Shown: positions 15,338-22,834 of the stretch, piece by piece | How positions within the stretch are numbered: the first letter of the stretch is position 1 | Layout: the number at the start of each line of letters is the position of its first letter | Assembly: GCF_037327425.1 (NCBI RefSeq) | Contig: NZ_CP147846.1 | Span: 5,332,001-5,396,000 of the forward strand | Source: Rhodococcus sovatensis | GTDB lineage: Bacteria > Actinomycetota > Actinomycetes > Mycobacteriales > Mycobacteriaceae | Reading direction: 5' to 3' | Length of the DNA stretch: 64,000 nt | The notes under the pieces: model-generated | What the model was told of the DNA's origin: nothing | Seen by the model: only the letters and a program-made list of their open reading frames with translations | Database searches by the model: none | Position numbers and translations under genes: made by a program

Positions 15338-16504
15338 TCAGGCCGGTTTGATACGACCACGGACATCGCCGAATCCGATGCGAGATCCGTTGGGACCCGT
15401 CGCACTTGCGGCAATGACGACGTCGTCGCCGTCCTCGAGGAAGGTGCGGGTCTCCGATCCTAGCGTCACGGGTTCGGCGCCACCCCAGGTCAATTCGATG
15501 AACGCGCCGCGCTGGTTCTTCTCGGGTCCGGAGATGGTGCCTGAGGCGAACAGATCGCCGGTTCTACTGCTTGCGCCGTTGACGGTCTCGTGGGCCAGCA
15601 TCTGAGCCGGCGACCAGTACATCGTACTGTAGGGCGGGTGAGAAACGACGTGCCCGTTCCACGACACGGTCAGATCGATATCGAGAGCCCAGGAGCGAGA
15701 TTCGCGGAGGTACTCGAGCGGCTCGGGGTCCTGTACCGGCGTCGAGACCCTCGCCTGCTCCAAAGCGAGCAAGGGGACCATCCAGGGCGAGATGGACGTC
15801 GCGAAACTCTTGCCGAGGTTCGGCCCGAGCGGCACGTACTCCCAGGCCTGGATGTCGCGGGCAGACCAGTCGTTGACGATGACGGCCCCGAACACATGCT
15901 CGGAGAACTGATCCGGCGATATGGGACCGTCGGACGGAACGCCGACGACGAAGCCCATCTCGGCTTCGATGTCCAGCCGTCGGCTCGGTCCGAAGGTGGG
16001 CGACGGCTCGTCGGGTGCCTTACGTTGGCCGCGAGGCCGGGTGATGTCGGTTCCGGAGACGACGACCGTGCCTGCCCTGCCGTGGTACGCGACGGGCAGG
16101 TGCTTCCAATTCGGTAGCAGCGGTTCGACATTGGGGCGAAAGAGGCGGCCGAGGTTGGAGGCGTGGTGCTCGGAGGCATAGAAGTCCACGTAGTCGGCAA
16201 CCTCGAACGGCAGGTGCATCGTCACCGAGTTCACGGAGTGGACCGCTTCCGAGGGCACCGTGCCGCCCGTGAGCATCTCGGTGACCGACTCGCGTGCCTC
16301 CACCCACCGACTCCGCCCACGGCCCATGAACGCATTGAGGCTCGGCGATGCGAAGTCCGGATCTTCCACAGCAACGTGCAGATCGATCACGCTGTCGCCG
16401 TACCGAATTCCGACACGCGCGGGTGTGCCGGGGGTGCTGAATACGCCGTACGGCAGGTTGTCGATTCCGAATTCGGAGTCAGTGGGAATCTCGATGTGCG
16501 TCAT
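15338..16504 (-). CDS. fahA: Fumarylacetoacetase
   Basis: A 388-residue hydrolase that splits fumarylacetoacetate into fumarate and acetoacetate, the last step of the homogentisate path. The N-terminal LPYGVF segment and the catalytic region (YVDFYASEHHASNLGRLFR, VNDWSARDIQAWEYVPLGP, GDLFASGTISGPE) are characteristic, including the metal-binding acidic residues. Third gene of the minus-strand operon, 16 bp after the unknown protein. Confidence 0.96.
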   Translation of the reverse strand: MTHIEIPTDSEFGIDNLPYGVFSTPGTPARVGIRYGDSVIDLHVAVEDPDFASPSLNAFMGRGRSRWVEARESVTEMLTGGTVPSEAVHSVNSVTMHLPFEVADYVDFYASEHHASNLGRLFRPNVEPLLPNWKHLPVAYHGRAGTVVVSGTDITRPRGQRKAPDEPSPTFGPSRRLDIEAEMGFVVGVPSDGPISPDQFSEHVFGAVIVNDWSARDIQAWEYVPLGPNLGKSFATSISPWMVPLLALEQARVSTPVQDPEPLEYLRESRSWALDIDLTVSWNGHVVSHPPYSTMYWSPAQMLAHETVNGASSRTGDLFASGTISGPEKNQRGAFIELTWGGAEPVTLGSETRTFLEDGDDVVIAASATGPNGSRIGFGDVRGRIKPA

Positions 16505-16520
16505 GCACGGCGCTCCTTGA

Positions 16521-17309
16521 TCATTGGGGTGGGAGGAGTCCGAGGCGTACTAGATCGTCCAGGGGTTCACGGATGCTGCACGTGTCGAACGATGCGAACA
16601 CGCGTTCGGCCGCGATTCCGGCAAGGTGTCCGGCGAGGACCTCCTCATCTCGGATTGCCAGTACCTTCTCGAGCTCACCGACGCGAGCACCGCTGTGTGC
16701 GGCCTGCGCCGTGAGGATCACGTTGAGAAAGCCATGTTGCTCGAAGCCGCTGTGAGGATCGGTGTTACGGGCCGCGTGGTGCAGGCCTGCAGTGGCCTTG
16801 AAGTGAACCTCCCGCTGCGCCGCCTCGTAGATTGCCGACGCGAGTTCCTGCTCACTCGGGTACAGGTCGGCGGTGACACCGCCGGTCCTGAACTTGGCGC
16901 GATAGCCGAACTCGTCGACGGCGTCGAAGATGTCGCCTCTTCGAGAGTCTCGGGGAATCTCGACATAGATGTCGATGTCCTGGGTGATGTTGCGCAGTGC
17001 ATCGATGTTCGTGCCGTCGGGGACTGCCACTTCGATGGCAACGACCGTCACCCCGGCTGTGCGGTCGGCGGCACGCAGTCCGGCCTCCACGCTGCCGGGG
17101 CCGGCAGGCGCGGTCAATGCCACTTCCATCCGAGCCCCCAGGTGCAGCTCGGTCACGCGATCCATGGGAACGATCAACGGGCCAACCAAGCCGGCGAATG
17201 AACTTGCTCGGTACTCGAGGTGTTGTCGCACAGCGACATCGAGCGGCGCGTTGCCGGGAGGAAAGACGGCGGCGTCGTCACACAGTCGACGGAAGAACGG
17301 AGGAATCAT
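16521..17309 (-). CDS. Conserved protein of unknown function within the homogentisate operon
   Basis: A 262-residue protein I cannot assign to a characterised family. Alternating hydrophobic strands and helices (FAGLVGPLIVP, VTVVAIEVAVP, DIYVEIPRD, AKFRTGGVTADLYP) suggest an alpha/beta barrel. A His-rich stretch FKATAGLHHAARNTDPHSGF near residue 185 could be an active site. ATG 17309 overlaps the dioxygenase stop by ATGA, and fumarylacetoacetase follows. No glutathione-type maleylacetoacetate isomerase is seen in the window, so this protein could fill that step; that is inference from position only. Confidence 0.8.
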   Translation of the reverse strand: MIPPFFRRLCDDAAVFPPGNAPLDVAVRQHLEYRASSFAGLVGPLIVPMDRVTELHLGARMEVALTAPAGPGSVEAGLRAADRTAGVTVVAIEVAVPDGTNIDALRNITQDIDIYVEIPRDSRRGDIFDAVDEFGYRAKFRTGGVTADLYPSEQELASAIYEAAQREVHFKATAGLHHAARNTDPHSGFEQHGFLNVILTAQAAHSGARVGELEKVLAIRDEEVLAGHLAGIAAERVFASFDTCSIREPLDDLVRLGLLPPQ

Positions 17310-18499
17310 CGGTTCGGTCCCCGGCCTGCCCACGTCCACGCATACCCGGTGTCCTCGCACGCGAGCGCACCTTCGCCGAGCTCGAGGGGGCGGAACGTGT
17401 CGACCATGACAGCCAGTTCGTCGAAGAACTCGGCACCGATACTGCGTTCGTATGCACCGGGTTGTGGCCCGTGAGCGTGACCACCCGGATGCACCGAGAT
17501 CGATCCCTGCCCGATGCCCGAGCCCTTGCGGGCCTCGTAGTCGCCGCCGACATAGAACATGATCTCGTCGGAGTCGACGTTGGAGTGGTAGTACGGCACC
17601 GGTATTGCCAGCGGGTGGTAGTCGACCTTGCGTGGAACGAAATTGCAGATCACGAAATTGGAACCCTCGAACGCCTGGTGCGCCGGCGGCGGTTGATGTA
17701 CGCGGCCGGTGATCGGCTCATAGTCCGAGATGTTGAACGTGTACGGGTACAGGCAACCGTCCCACCCCACCACGTCGAACGGGTGGTGCGGATACACGTA
17801 CCGAGTTCCGATGATGCCCGTCGAACCGCGGTGCTTGACTAGCACTTCGACGTCGCTTCCGTCGACGAGTAGAGGATCGATCGGACCGTGCAGATCGCGT
17901 TCGCAGAACGGAGCGTTCTCGAGTAGCTGCCCGAATTTCGACAGGAAGCGCTTTGGCGGTGCGATATGACTGTTGGCTTCGATGGCGTAGGCGCGCAGGG
18001 TGCCGTCGGGAATCCAACGGTGAGTCGTCGCGCGTGGAATGAGCACGTAGTCGCCTTGCCGTACCTGCAGCGCTCCGAACACTGTTTCCACCGTCGCGGA
18101 ACTGGATTCGACGTAGATCATCTCGTCGCCGATCGAATTGCGATACAGCGGTGAGGGTTTCGATGCGACGACGTAGGAGAGTCGAACATCGGCGTTGCCG
18201 AGAACGAGGCGTCGGCCGGTGACGACGTCGGTGTCTGCGACGACGGAATCCGGAAACAGCTCGTGCAGCTTCAGGTGCCGCGGCATCAGGGGGTGATTCG
18301 GGGTGGTCGATTGATCGGGCAGTTCCCAAACCGTGGCATCGACGATGGCCGACGGTATGTGGCGGTGATAGAGCAGCGACGAGTCCGACGAAAAACCCTC
18401 CTCTCCCATCAGTTCCTCGTAGAACAGGCCGCCGTCGGGAGTGCGGTGCTGCGTATGCCGCTTCGGCGGAACCGATCCGAGCTGCCGGTAGTAGGCCAC
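17306..18499 (-). CDS. hmgA: Homogentisate 1,2-dioxygenase
   Basis: A 397-residue iron dioxygenase that opens the homogentisate ring to maleylacetoacetate. Family segments include HHPFDVVGWDGCLYPYTFNI, the ligand region YYHSNVDSDEIMFYVGGDY (His and Glu) and HPGGHAHGPQPGAYE with the third ligand. It is slightly shorter than the roughly 440-residue eukaryotic and proteobacterial enzymes, as usual in actinobacteria. First gene of the hmgA-unknown-fahA operon. An AT-rich site at 18521-18545 lies just upstream. Confidence 0.95.
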   Translation of the reverse strand: MAYYRQLGSVPPKRHTQHRTPDGGLFYEELMGEEGFSSDSSLLYHRHIPSAIVDATVWELPDQSTTPNHPLMPRHLKLHELFPDSVVADTDVVTGRRLVLGNADVRLSYVVASKPSPLYRNSIGDEMIYVESSSATVETVFGALQVRQGDYVLIPRATTHRWIPDGTLRAYAIEANSHIAPPKRFLSKFGQLLENAPFCERDLHGPIDPLLVDGSDVEVLVKHRGSTGIIGTRYVYPHHPFDVVGWDGCLYPYTFNISDYEPITGRVHQPPPAHQAFEGSNFVICNFVPRKVDYHPLAIPVPYYHSNVDSDEIMFYVGGDYEARKGSGIGQGSISVHPGGHAHGPQPGAYERSIGAEFFDELAVMVDTFRPLELGEGALACEDTGYAWTWAGRGPNR

Positions 18500-18520
18500 G
18501 TGATCACTCCTGTTGCTTCT

Positions 18521-18545
18521 AGTAGTTAATAGCTTAATTAGTTGA
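18521..18545. promoter_or_regulatory. AT-rich probable MarR operator before hmgA
   Basis: AGTTAATAGCTTAATTAGTT stands out sharply from the GC-rich surroundings 20-45 bp upstream of the hmgA start. On the minus strand it contains CTAATTAA, also present upstream of the adjacent marR gene. Confidence 0.5.
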
Positions 18546-18563
18546 GTGTGATCTGCGCAACCG

Positions 18564-19091
18564 TCAATTGCGACCGCGGACGTCGAACTGGCTGCGGTTG
18601 GTGATGAGTTTGGTCAACAGCATCACCAGGATCCGCTGCTCGGGCTCGGTGAGAACGCTCGTCCACGCGTGCTCCCGTTCGTTCTGTTCCGTGAAGGTCT
18701 CGACCATCTCGGTGTGACCCTGTTCGGTGAGGGTGAGGCGCACCGAACGACCGTCCGACTCGTCAGGCGTACTGGCGAGAAGGCCGCTGGCGATGAGGGT
18801 CTTGGACAGGTTCGATACGGCTGCGCGGCTCATGCCCGTCAGCTCAGCGGCCCTTCTCGGCTCTATCGGACCCGCGAGCCATGTGACGAACAGTAGGCGG
18901 AACGACGACCATGACCAGCCTCTCGGGCGATGAACCGTCGCCTCCAAGTCGTAGGTGACGATATTCGACGCCCGGTTGAGTGTCAGCAGAACCTCGGTGG
19001 ACAACTGATGCGCGAAGCCGTAGTCCCGGGCCAGCGTGGTGTTGGCGGTGTCGATGAACGACCAGAAGTCAGGCTCAGGTGAGTCGGTCAC
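18564..19091 (-). CDS. MarR-family regulator next to homogentisate operon
   Basis: A 175-residue MarR-type winged-helix protein (RRAAELTGMSRAAVSNLSKTLI near residue 78, wing DESDGRSVRLTLTEQG near 112). It lies immediately upstream of hmgA on the same strand, and both promoters share a CTAATTAA-containing AT-rich element, so it probably represses the homogentisate genes and itself. The ligand may be homogentisate or a related aromatic acid (inference). Confidence 0.9.
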   Translation of the reverse strand: MTDSPEPDFWSFIDTANTTLARDYGFAHQLSTEVLLTLNRASNIVTYDLEATVHRPRGWSWSSFRLLFVTWLAGPIEPRRAAELTGMSRAAVSNLSKTLIASGLLASTPDESDGRSVRLTLTEQGHTEMVETFTEQNEREHAWTSVLTEPEQRILVMLLTKLITNRSQFDVRGRN

Positions 19092-19114
19092 GGGCTCACT
19101 GTAACCAACAATCC

Positions 19115-19135
19115 ATCTAATTAATACATTTATTA
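19115..19135. promoter_or_regulatory. AT-rich element upstream of marR
   Basis: CTAATTAATACATTTATTA lies 24-45 bp upstream of the marR start and shares CTAATTAA with the hmgA promoter element. Candidate autoregulatory site. Confidence 0.45.
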
Positions 19136-19192
19136 CTTTTGTGACGCGATTGCAGTGCTCGGACCCGCTCGTCGTGCAGGTCGATCCCTAGG

Positions 19193-19459
19193 TCAGTGAT
19201 TGCGCGCTCGCCAGACGCTAGCCGACTCGGCACCGACCCGCGGGTCGTGGGTCTGCTGAAAATTGCGACCACCGCGGGCGAACGTGCGCAGCGTTGCCGA
19301 AGGTACGGCCTGCTCCGGAACCTTCTCGAAGCACGCGACCCGTCGCAGCGAGCGTTCGTCAGTTACCGACATACCGCAGAGTCCGTAGGTGAGGGCACGC
19401 TCGACGCCGCCTGGCATTGGTGCTCGATAGACAGCATCTGCCGGATCCGAGTACTGCAT
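19193..19459 (-). CDS. Possible small hypothetical protein
   Basis: An 88-residue open frame beginning MQYSDPADAVYRAPMPGGVE. Composition is not obviously that of a shadow frame, but there is no clear ribosome site, no recognised domain and no conserved neighbour logic. It may not be a gene. Confidence 0.3.
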   Translation of the reverse strand: MQYSDPADAVYRAPMPGGVERALTYGLCGMSVTDERSLRRVACFEKVPEQAVPSATLRTFARGGRNFQQTHDPRVGAESASVWRARNH

Positions 19460-19759
19460 ACCGCCGAGCCTAGAGCCCGAGCTTGTCGCATGCCGATCAC
19501 TTCGTCGTCGAATAGTCGTGGACGACTTCGGGAGTCCTTGTAGTTCAACCGTCAAGGATATTCTCAGCCTTTTCACAATCTTCGACCGATAAATGGACCG
19601 TTGGGTTTGAATATCGAATTAATCGAAGCCAATGTGGGTAGACCGGCTGTGCCCATATCGGAATCAGAAGAATGTGACAGGAGGACTCCCCGGAATTCAG
19701 GCTCAATCGGTAGTTGGCTAACCTGGTACTAATTCCCTCGACACGAAAGGCCTCGCACC
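19460..19759. other. Lsr2 upstream region
   Basis: Moderately AT-rich intergenic DNA. No gene is seen. TTGGCTAACCT near 19715 offers a plausible -10 region (TAACCT), and AAAGG lies 10 nt before the Lsr2 GTG. Such AT-rich DNA just upstream of lsr2 could allow Lsr2 autorepression. Confidence 0.4.
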
Positions 19760-20134
19760 GTGGCTAAGCAAGTCATCTATGAATTGGTCGATGACATCGA
19801 CGGCACCTCGATCGACGAGGGCCAAGGCGAGTCGATCGAGTTCTCACTCGACGGCGTCGACTATGTCATCGATCTGAAGAACAAGAACGCCAACGATTTT
19901 CGCAAGAAGCTCGATTACTACGTCGGTTTCGCCACGCGCGTAGGTGGACGCAAGCGCAAGGTTGCATCGGCAGGAGCCGTCGTCAGCGCTCCCGCGCAAC
20001 CTGCCGCCTCGACGAAGCGTGACCCTGCGCAGACGCGCGCAATTCGTCAGTGGGCAGCCGACAGTGGATATGACATCAACGATCGCGGCCGTATCCCTGC
20101 AGAGATCGTGGAGGCATACGAAGCAGCGAACTGA
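19760..20134 (+). CDS. lsr2: Lsr2 nucleoid-associated protein
   Basis: A 124-residue Lsr2 (H-NS-like bridging protein and xenogeneic silencer of AT-rich DNA). The N-terminal dimerisation part (MAKQVIYELVDDIDG, GVDYVIDLKNKNANDFRKKL) and the C-terminal DNA-binding domain with the RGR minor-groove hook (YDINDRGRIPAEIVEAYEAA) are both clear. It starts with GTG. Given its silencing role, the AT-rich or recently acquired parts of this window are potential targets. Confidence 0.97.
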   Translation: MAKQVIYELVDDIDGTSIDEGQGESIEFSLDGVDYVIDLKNKNANDFRKKLDYYVGFATRVGGRKRKVASAGAVVSAPAQPAASTKRDPAQTRAIRQWAADSGYDINDRGRIPAEIVEAYEAAN

Positions 20135-20265
20135 TCCGGTCGAGCCGGCGCCGATCCGAAAGCTGGGCGGGCCATGGTCACCGCCCCGCTTCTTCGGCGC
20201 CGGTAACGTCCGTCTCTCTTTGCCCGACGTGACAGTTACGACAGTCGACGAAGGGTGTGACGAGC

Positions 20266-20553
20266 ATGAAGAATGTCAGCCGAAGAATTGCGGTCCTCAC
20301 GGGCATGATGGCGCTGCCGATCGCAGCGGGGGCCACAGTCGGTGCGGCGACCGCGAATGCCGATCCTTGGCACTACGGACCTGTCTATCGAGCCGAATCT
20401 TCCGGTGAAGGTGGGCAGTATCTCTGCAACAAAGCCCAGTCGCTCGAGCAGGCGTCGCAGTCGATCGTTCTGGTGCCGTGCACCAATGTGCCGAACACCG
20501 ATGTCTGGTACCGAATCGTGGTGAACCCGTACAACTGGGGGTGGAGCGGGTAG
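20266..20553 (+). CDS. Small secreted protein with signal peptide
   Basis: A 95-residue protein with an N-terminal Sec signal (MKNVSRRIAVLTGMMALPIA) and a likely cleavage after ATANA. The mature part is about 65 residues, has two cysteines (YLCNK and VPCTN) that could form a disulfide, and ends in an aromatic-rich tail (YNWGWSG). No family recognised. GTG 20257 is an alternative start. Confidence 0.7.
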   Translation: MKNVSRRIAVLTGMMALPIAAGATVGAATANADPWHYGPVYRAESSGEGGQYLCNKAQSLEQASQSIVLVPCTNVPNTDVWYRIVVNPYNWGWSG

Positions 20554-20573
20554 GCATATCGTCGTTGGGCCGG

Positions 20574-20885
20574 TCAGGCCTTCGGTTCGCGTGTAAGGCG
20601 GAAGCCTTTGCTGCCCAAAACGACTCCGAGTGCGGCGCCGAGGCCTGCACCGACAAGGGGGAGGATGCTCGCCCACCAGTCGAAGATGAGCCCGGTGCGA
20701 ACCTCGAACGAGATGTCCGTAGTTGTCTCGTATGCTCTGCTCATTGCTGCGCCGGGCAATGGTTCGTAGACGCCGTTGTAGTCGACTTCGGGCGCGAAGA
20801 AGGTCTCCTGGATCAAGTCCGAGAGCATCGGCAGGAGACCCACCGCGAGGCCGAGCGCCATGAGCAACAACACGAGTGCACGCAT
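20574..20885 (-). CDS. Small two-helix membrane protein
   Basis: A 103-residue protein with a membrane helix at each end (ALVLLLMALGLAVGLLPML and ILPLVGAGLGAALGVVLG) and about 40 polar residues between. No known family. ATG 20885 (MRALVLLL) is preferred over GTG 20909. It converges on the secreted protein gene. Confidence 0.6.
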   Translation of the reverse strand: MRALVLLLMALGLAVGLLPMLSDLIQETFFAPEVDYNGVYEPLPGAAMSRAYETTTDISFEVRTGLIFDWWASILPLVGAGLGAALGVVLGSKGFRLTREPKA

Positions 20886-21101
20886 GGGTGAAGGGTACGT
20901 AACCCGCACAAGAATCTCACGTGGCTGCAGTAGACATCAGGCCTGCGTCGACGGTACTATTTTCGCGGACCGACGCTCGGTCAGCGCTTGATGCTGTCCG
21001 CTCGAACTGCCGGGAGTCGGTGGCACTTCGGTGCTGTGTTCTTTGCAGCAGCTCTCCTCGTGCCGGTCTCGAGTTCGAGCGTGAAGCACCCGAAGGGCAT
21101 T

Positions 21102-21467
21102 GTGGATTCGCACATCAGTACAGCTGGCGAGGATTCGGCCAGCGAGAAGTTCGACGACGAAAACTATCCCGCCTACAACATCGGCACGGCCGCGCAAATG
21201 CTCGGTGCGACGCCAGGTTTTCTGCGTAGCCTCGACGAGGCGAAACTTCTGTCTCCGCACCGATCCGAGGGTGGTCACCGGCGGTATTCGCGGTATCAAC
21301 TCAGGATCGCATCGCGCGTTCGGGATCTACTCGACGACGGTATGGCCCTCGACGCTGCGTGTCGCATAGTGCTTCTGGAAGATGAATTGGCCGACGCGCG
21401 AAGCCGCAACTCCGACTTGCAAAAGGCAATCGACAATCGAGCGAAGGCTCCCGGCACCGAGGTTTGA
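21102..21467 (+). CDS. MerR-like HTH protein
   Basis: About 121 residues from GTG 21102 (GAAGGG 5 nt upstream). The N-terminal half is a MerR-type winged helix with the recognisable wing RSEGGHRRYSRYQL near residue 60. The C-terminal half is an amphipathic dimerisation helix, without an obvious effector domain. Short MerR proteins of this kind include HspR, but none of the known HspR-specific features can be claimed. It lies next to the predicted structured RNA. Confidence 0.7.
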   Translation: MDSHISTAGEDSASEKFDDENYPAYNIGTAAQMLGATPGFLRSLDEAKLLSPHRSEGGHRRYSRYQLRIASRVRDLLDDGMALDAACRIVLLEDELADARSRNSDLQKAIDNRAKAPGTEV

Positions 21468-21504
21468 CAGCCGACCTGGGTGGCCGGTCGACCTGGCTGC
21501 AGAA

Positions 21505-21758
21505 AAGTCGGAGGGCCCCGGTGCCGAAGCACCGGGGCCCTGGGGGGAATTACTACCATCTGTTTCCACTTGCCTGAAGCAACTGCAATGTTCGCCCCGA
21601 AAATCTTGTCTATGCGGGCGAACTGACGATACGCAACTCCTTCCTTCTTCCAATTTCCAGTTACACCTGCTCGACGGCGATGGTGCTGCCGTCGTCCTGC
21701 GTACTGCTCGCGGGCAGTTCGTTCTCTCCCGCGCCTTGCGATCTCTCTTTGCCTTACC
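21505..21758 (-). ncRNA. Predicted ~250-nt structured RNA, possibly Ms1/6S-like
   Basis: No plausible protein is encoded here, yet the minus strand has a near-consensus promoter (TAGACA-17-TATAGT, 21793-21765) and ends in a 12-bp perfect hairpin with a TTCG loop followed by CTTTTC. Between them are a GTTCGCCC/GGGCGAAC 8-bp stem (about 21588-21624), a GACGGC/GCCGTC stem and a purine-rich single strand (GAAGAAGGAAGGAG). Length, promoter strength and layout recall Ms1, the RNA-polymerase-binding RNA of actinobacteria, but identity is not proven. Confidence 0.65.
21513..21540 (-). terminator. UUCG-capped terminator of the structured RNA
   Basis: GGGCCCCGGTGC-TTCG-GCACCGGGGCCC on the minus strand: a 12-bp perfect stem with the extra-stable C(UUCG)G tetraloop, followed by TCCGACTTTTC. 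The tetraloop and T-run fit minus-strand transcription, though the hairpin could also stop plus-strand transcripts from the MerR-like gene. Confidence 0.85.
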
Positions 21759-21764
21759 GAAGGA

Positions 21765-21793
21765 ACTATAATCAGACCGATCCCGAATGTCTA
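21765..21793 (-). promoter_or_regulatory. Near-consensus housekeeping promoter for the structured RNA
   Basis: TAGACA and TATAGT separated by exactly 17 bp, unusually close to the sigma-70 consensus for this organism. The predicted start is near 21758. Confidence 0.75.
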
Positions 21794-21833
21794 CTCCCGC
21801 TGCCATAGATTTTTGATACTGGTCGGGATCGGT
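21776..21833. repeat. 11-bp inverted repeat overlapping the RNA promoter
   Basis: ACCGATCCCGA (21776-21786) and TCGGGATCGGT (21823-21833) are perfect inverted copies. One arm lies in the promoter spacer and the other about 30 bp upstream of -35, a layout suited to a looping repressor or activator. Confidence 0.55.
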
Positions 21834-21966
21834 TATTTCGCTGGTCGCGGACGTCCGTCACCCAGGGGAGGCGTCCGCAAGCTCGACGCGGTGGATGCGC
21901 CACTGCTTGGGACGGGGGTGCAGGCTCGCAGCATTGCGGGCTGGGCGTGTGGCTGGCGTTCGACAG

Positions 21967-21993
21967 CTCGGATGGAGACCGCGGTCCCTAGTT
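21967..21993. repeat. 27-bp dispersed element, copy 1
   Basis: Contains GGATGGAGACCGCGGTCCCT and is identical over 27 bp to 24743-24769. It sits 17 bp beyond the stop of the minus-strand TetR gene and has a GACCGCGGTC palindromic core. Confidence 0.8.
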
Positions 21994-22010
21994 TCACTCC
22001 ATTGGAATTG

Positions 22011-22778
22011 TCAACTGATCTGGCCCCGCGGTGGCCTCCTTCCGTGAGATGCACCAACAGGTCGCGAAGGCGGGATCAGCAGGTGCACTCTTTCGACGAG
22101 CCCCAGTGCGGTGTTGGCATCGGCGCCGTCGAATACTGCTGTGTGAATGCCGCGCATCGCCCCGGTGAGGAGGTGTGCTGCAGCGAATACGTCTGTATCA
22201 CCGTCGATCTGCTCCGCTTCGGTCGCAGCACGGAGCAGCTGGGCGATCGCATCTACGAAGCTGTCATGCCAACGTTCGGCTGAGCCCTCTGATTTCGGTA
22301 CCCCGAGATTGCGGAACAGTACGTGGGTTCTCGGGGTGTCGTAGATGCTCGCTGCCGCGATACGAAGAAATGTCTGCAGCTGTTCGAGTGGGGTGCCCGG
22401 CCAGGTGGCTGCTGTCGATTTCTCGTGGATGCGGTCTATCAGCACGGTCGCGGCGTCGTCGACGGCAGCCTGGAAGAGTTCACGCTTGGTGGGGAAGTGG
22501 TGGAATGCGGTTCTCGGTGCGAGACCGCATCGGAGAGAAACGCTTTCGATCGTGATATCCGCGTAATCGGCATCCCGCAGCAGTTCCTGTGTGGCCTCGA
22601 TCAGTCGGGTCGCTGCGGGCCCGGGTTCGTCGGTAGCCGACGACCCGGCCCAGCGATAGAGCGTCGTGGTGTGGATGCCCAGTGAGCTCGCCACGGTCGC
22701 CGGGCTCTCGGAACCGCCGAAAGCACGTGCGACGGCTTCCTGCCGATCAGCGAGTGTGAATCTGGAGACCCTGGCCAT
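22011..22778 (-). CDS. TetR-family regulator with extra N-terminal HTH
   Basis: A 255-residue protein. Residues about 5-45 (RQEAVARAFGGSESPATVASSLGIHTTTLYRW) look like a transposase- or IS-orfA-type helix-turn-helix, and residues about 68-115 form a normal TetR helix-turn-helix (ITIESVSLRCGLAPRTAFHHF). The remainder is a TetR ligand domain. Two DNA-binding modules in tandem are unusual. It is the last gene after the NmrA-like and SDR genes, separated from the SDR by 56 bp. Confidence 0.85.
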   Translation of the reverse strand: MARVSRFTLADRQEAVARAFGGSESPATVASSLGIHTTTLYRWAGSSATDEPGPAATRLIEATQELLRDADYADITIESVSLRCGLAPRTAFHHFPTKRELFQAAVDDAATVLIDRIHEKSTAATWPGTPLEQLQTFLRIAAASIYDTPRTHVLFRNLGVPKSEGSAERWHDSFVDAIAQLLRAATEAEQIDGDTDVFAAAHLLTGAMRGIHTAVFDGADANTALGLVERVHLLIPPSRPVGASHGRRPPRGQIS

Positions 22779-22834
22779 GCTCGTGACACTACATTCCTTG
22801 GAGGTGCCTGGACGGTGTCGCGTCCGGCTCGGAC

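Noticed and set aside
21327..21806. 159-codon minus-strand frame across the predicted structured RNA
   Set aside because: No domain, crosses a strong terminator hairpin and the MerR-like gene; the promoter and hairpins fit an RNA gene better.
22011..22140. Insertion sequence suggested by the transposase-like HTH and the nearby repeat
   Set aside because: No terminal inverted repeats or DDE-type transposase; the HTH belongs to a TetR protein and the 27-bp repeats are in direct orientation at gene ends.
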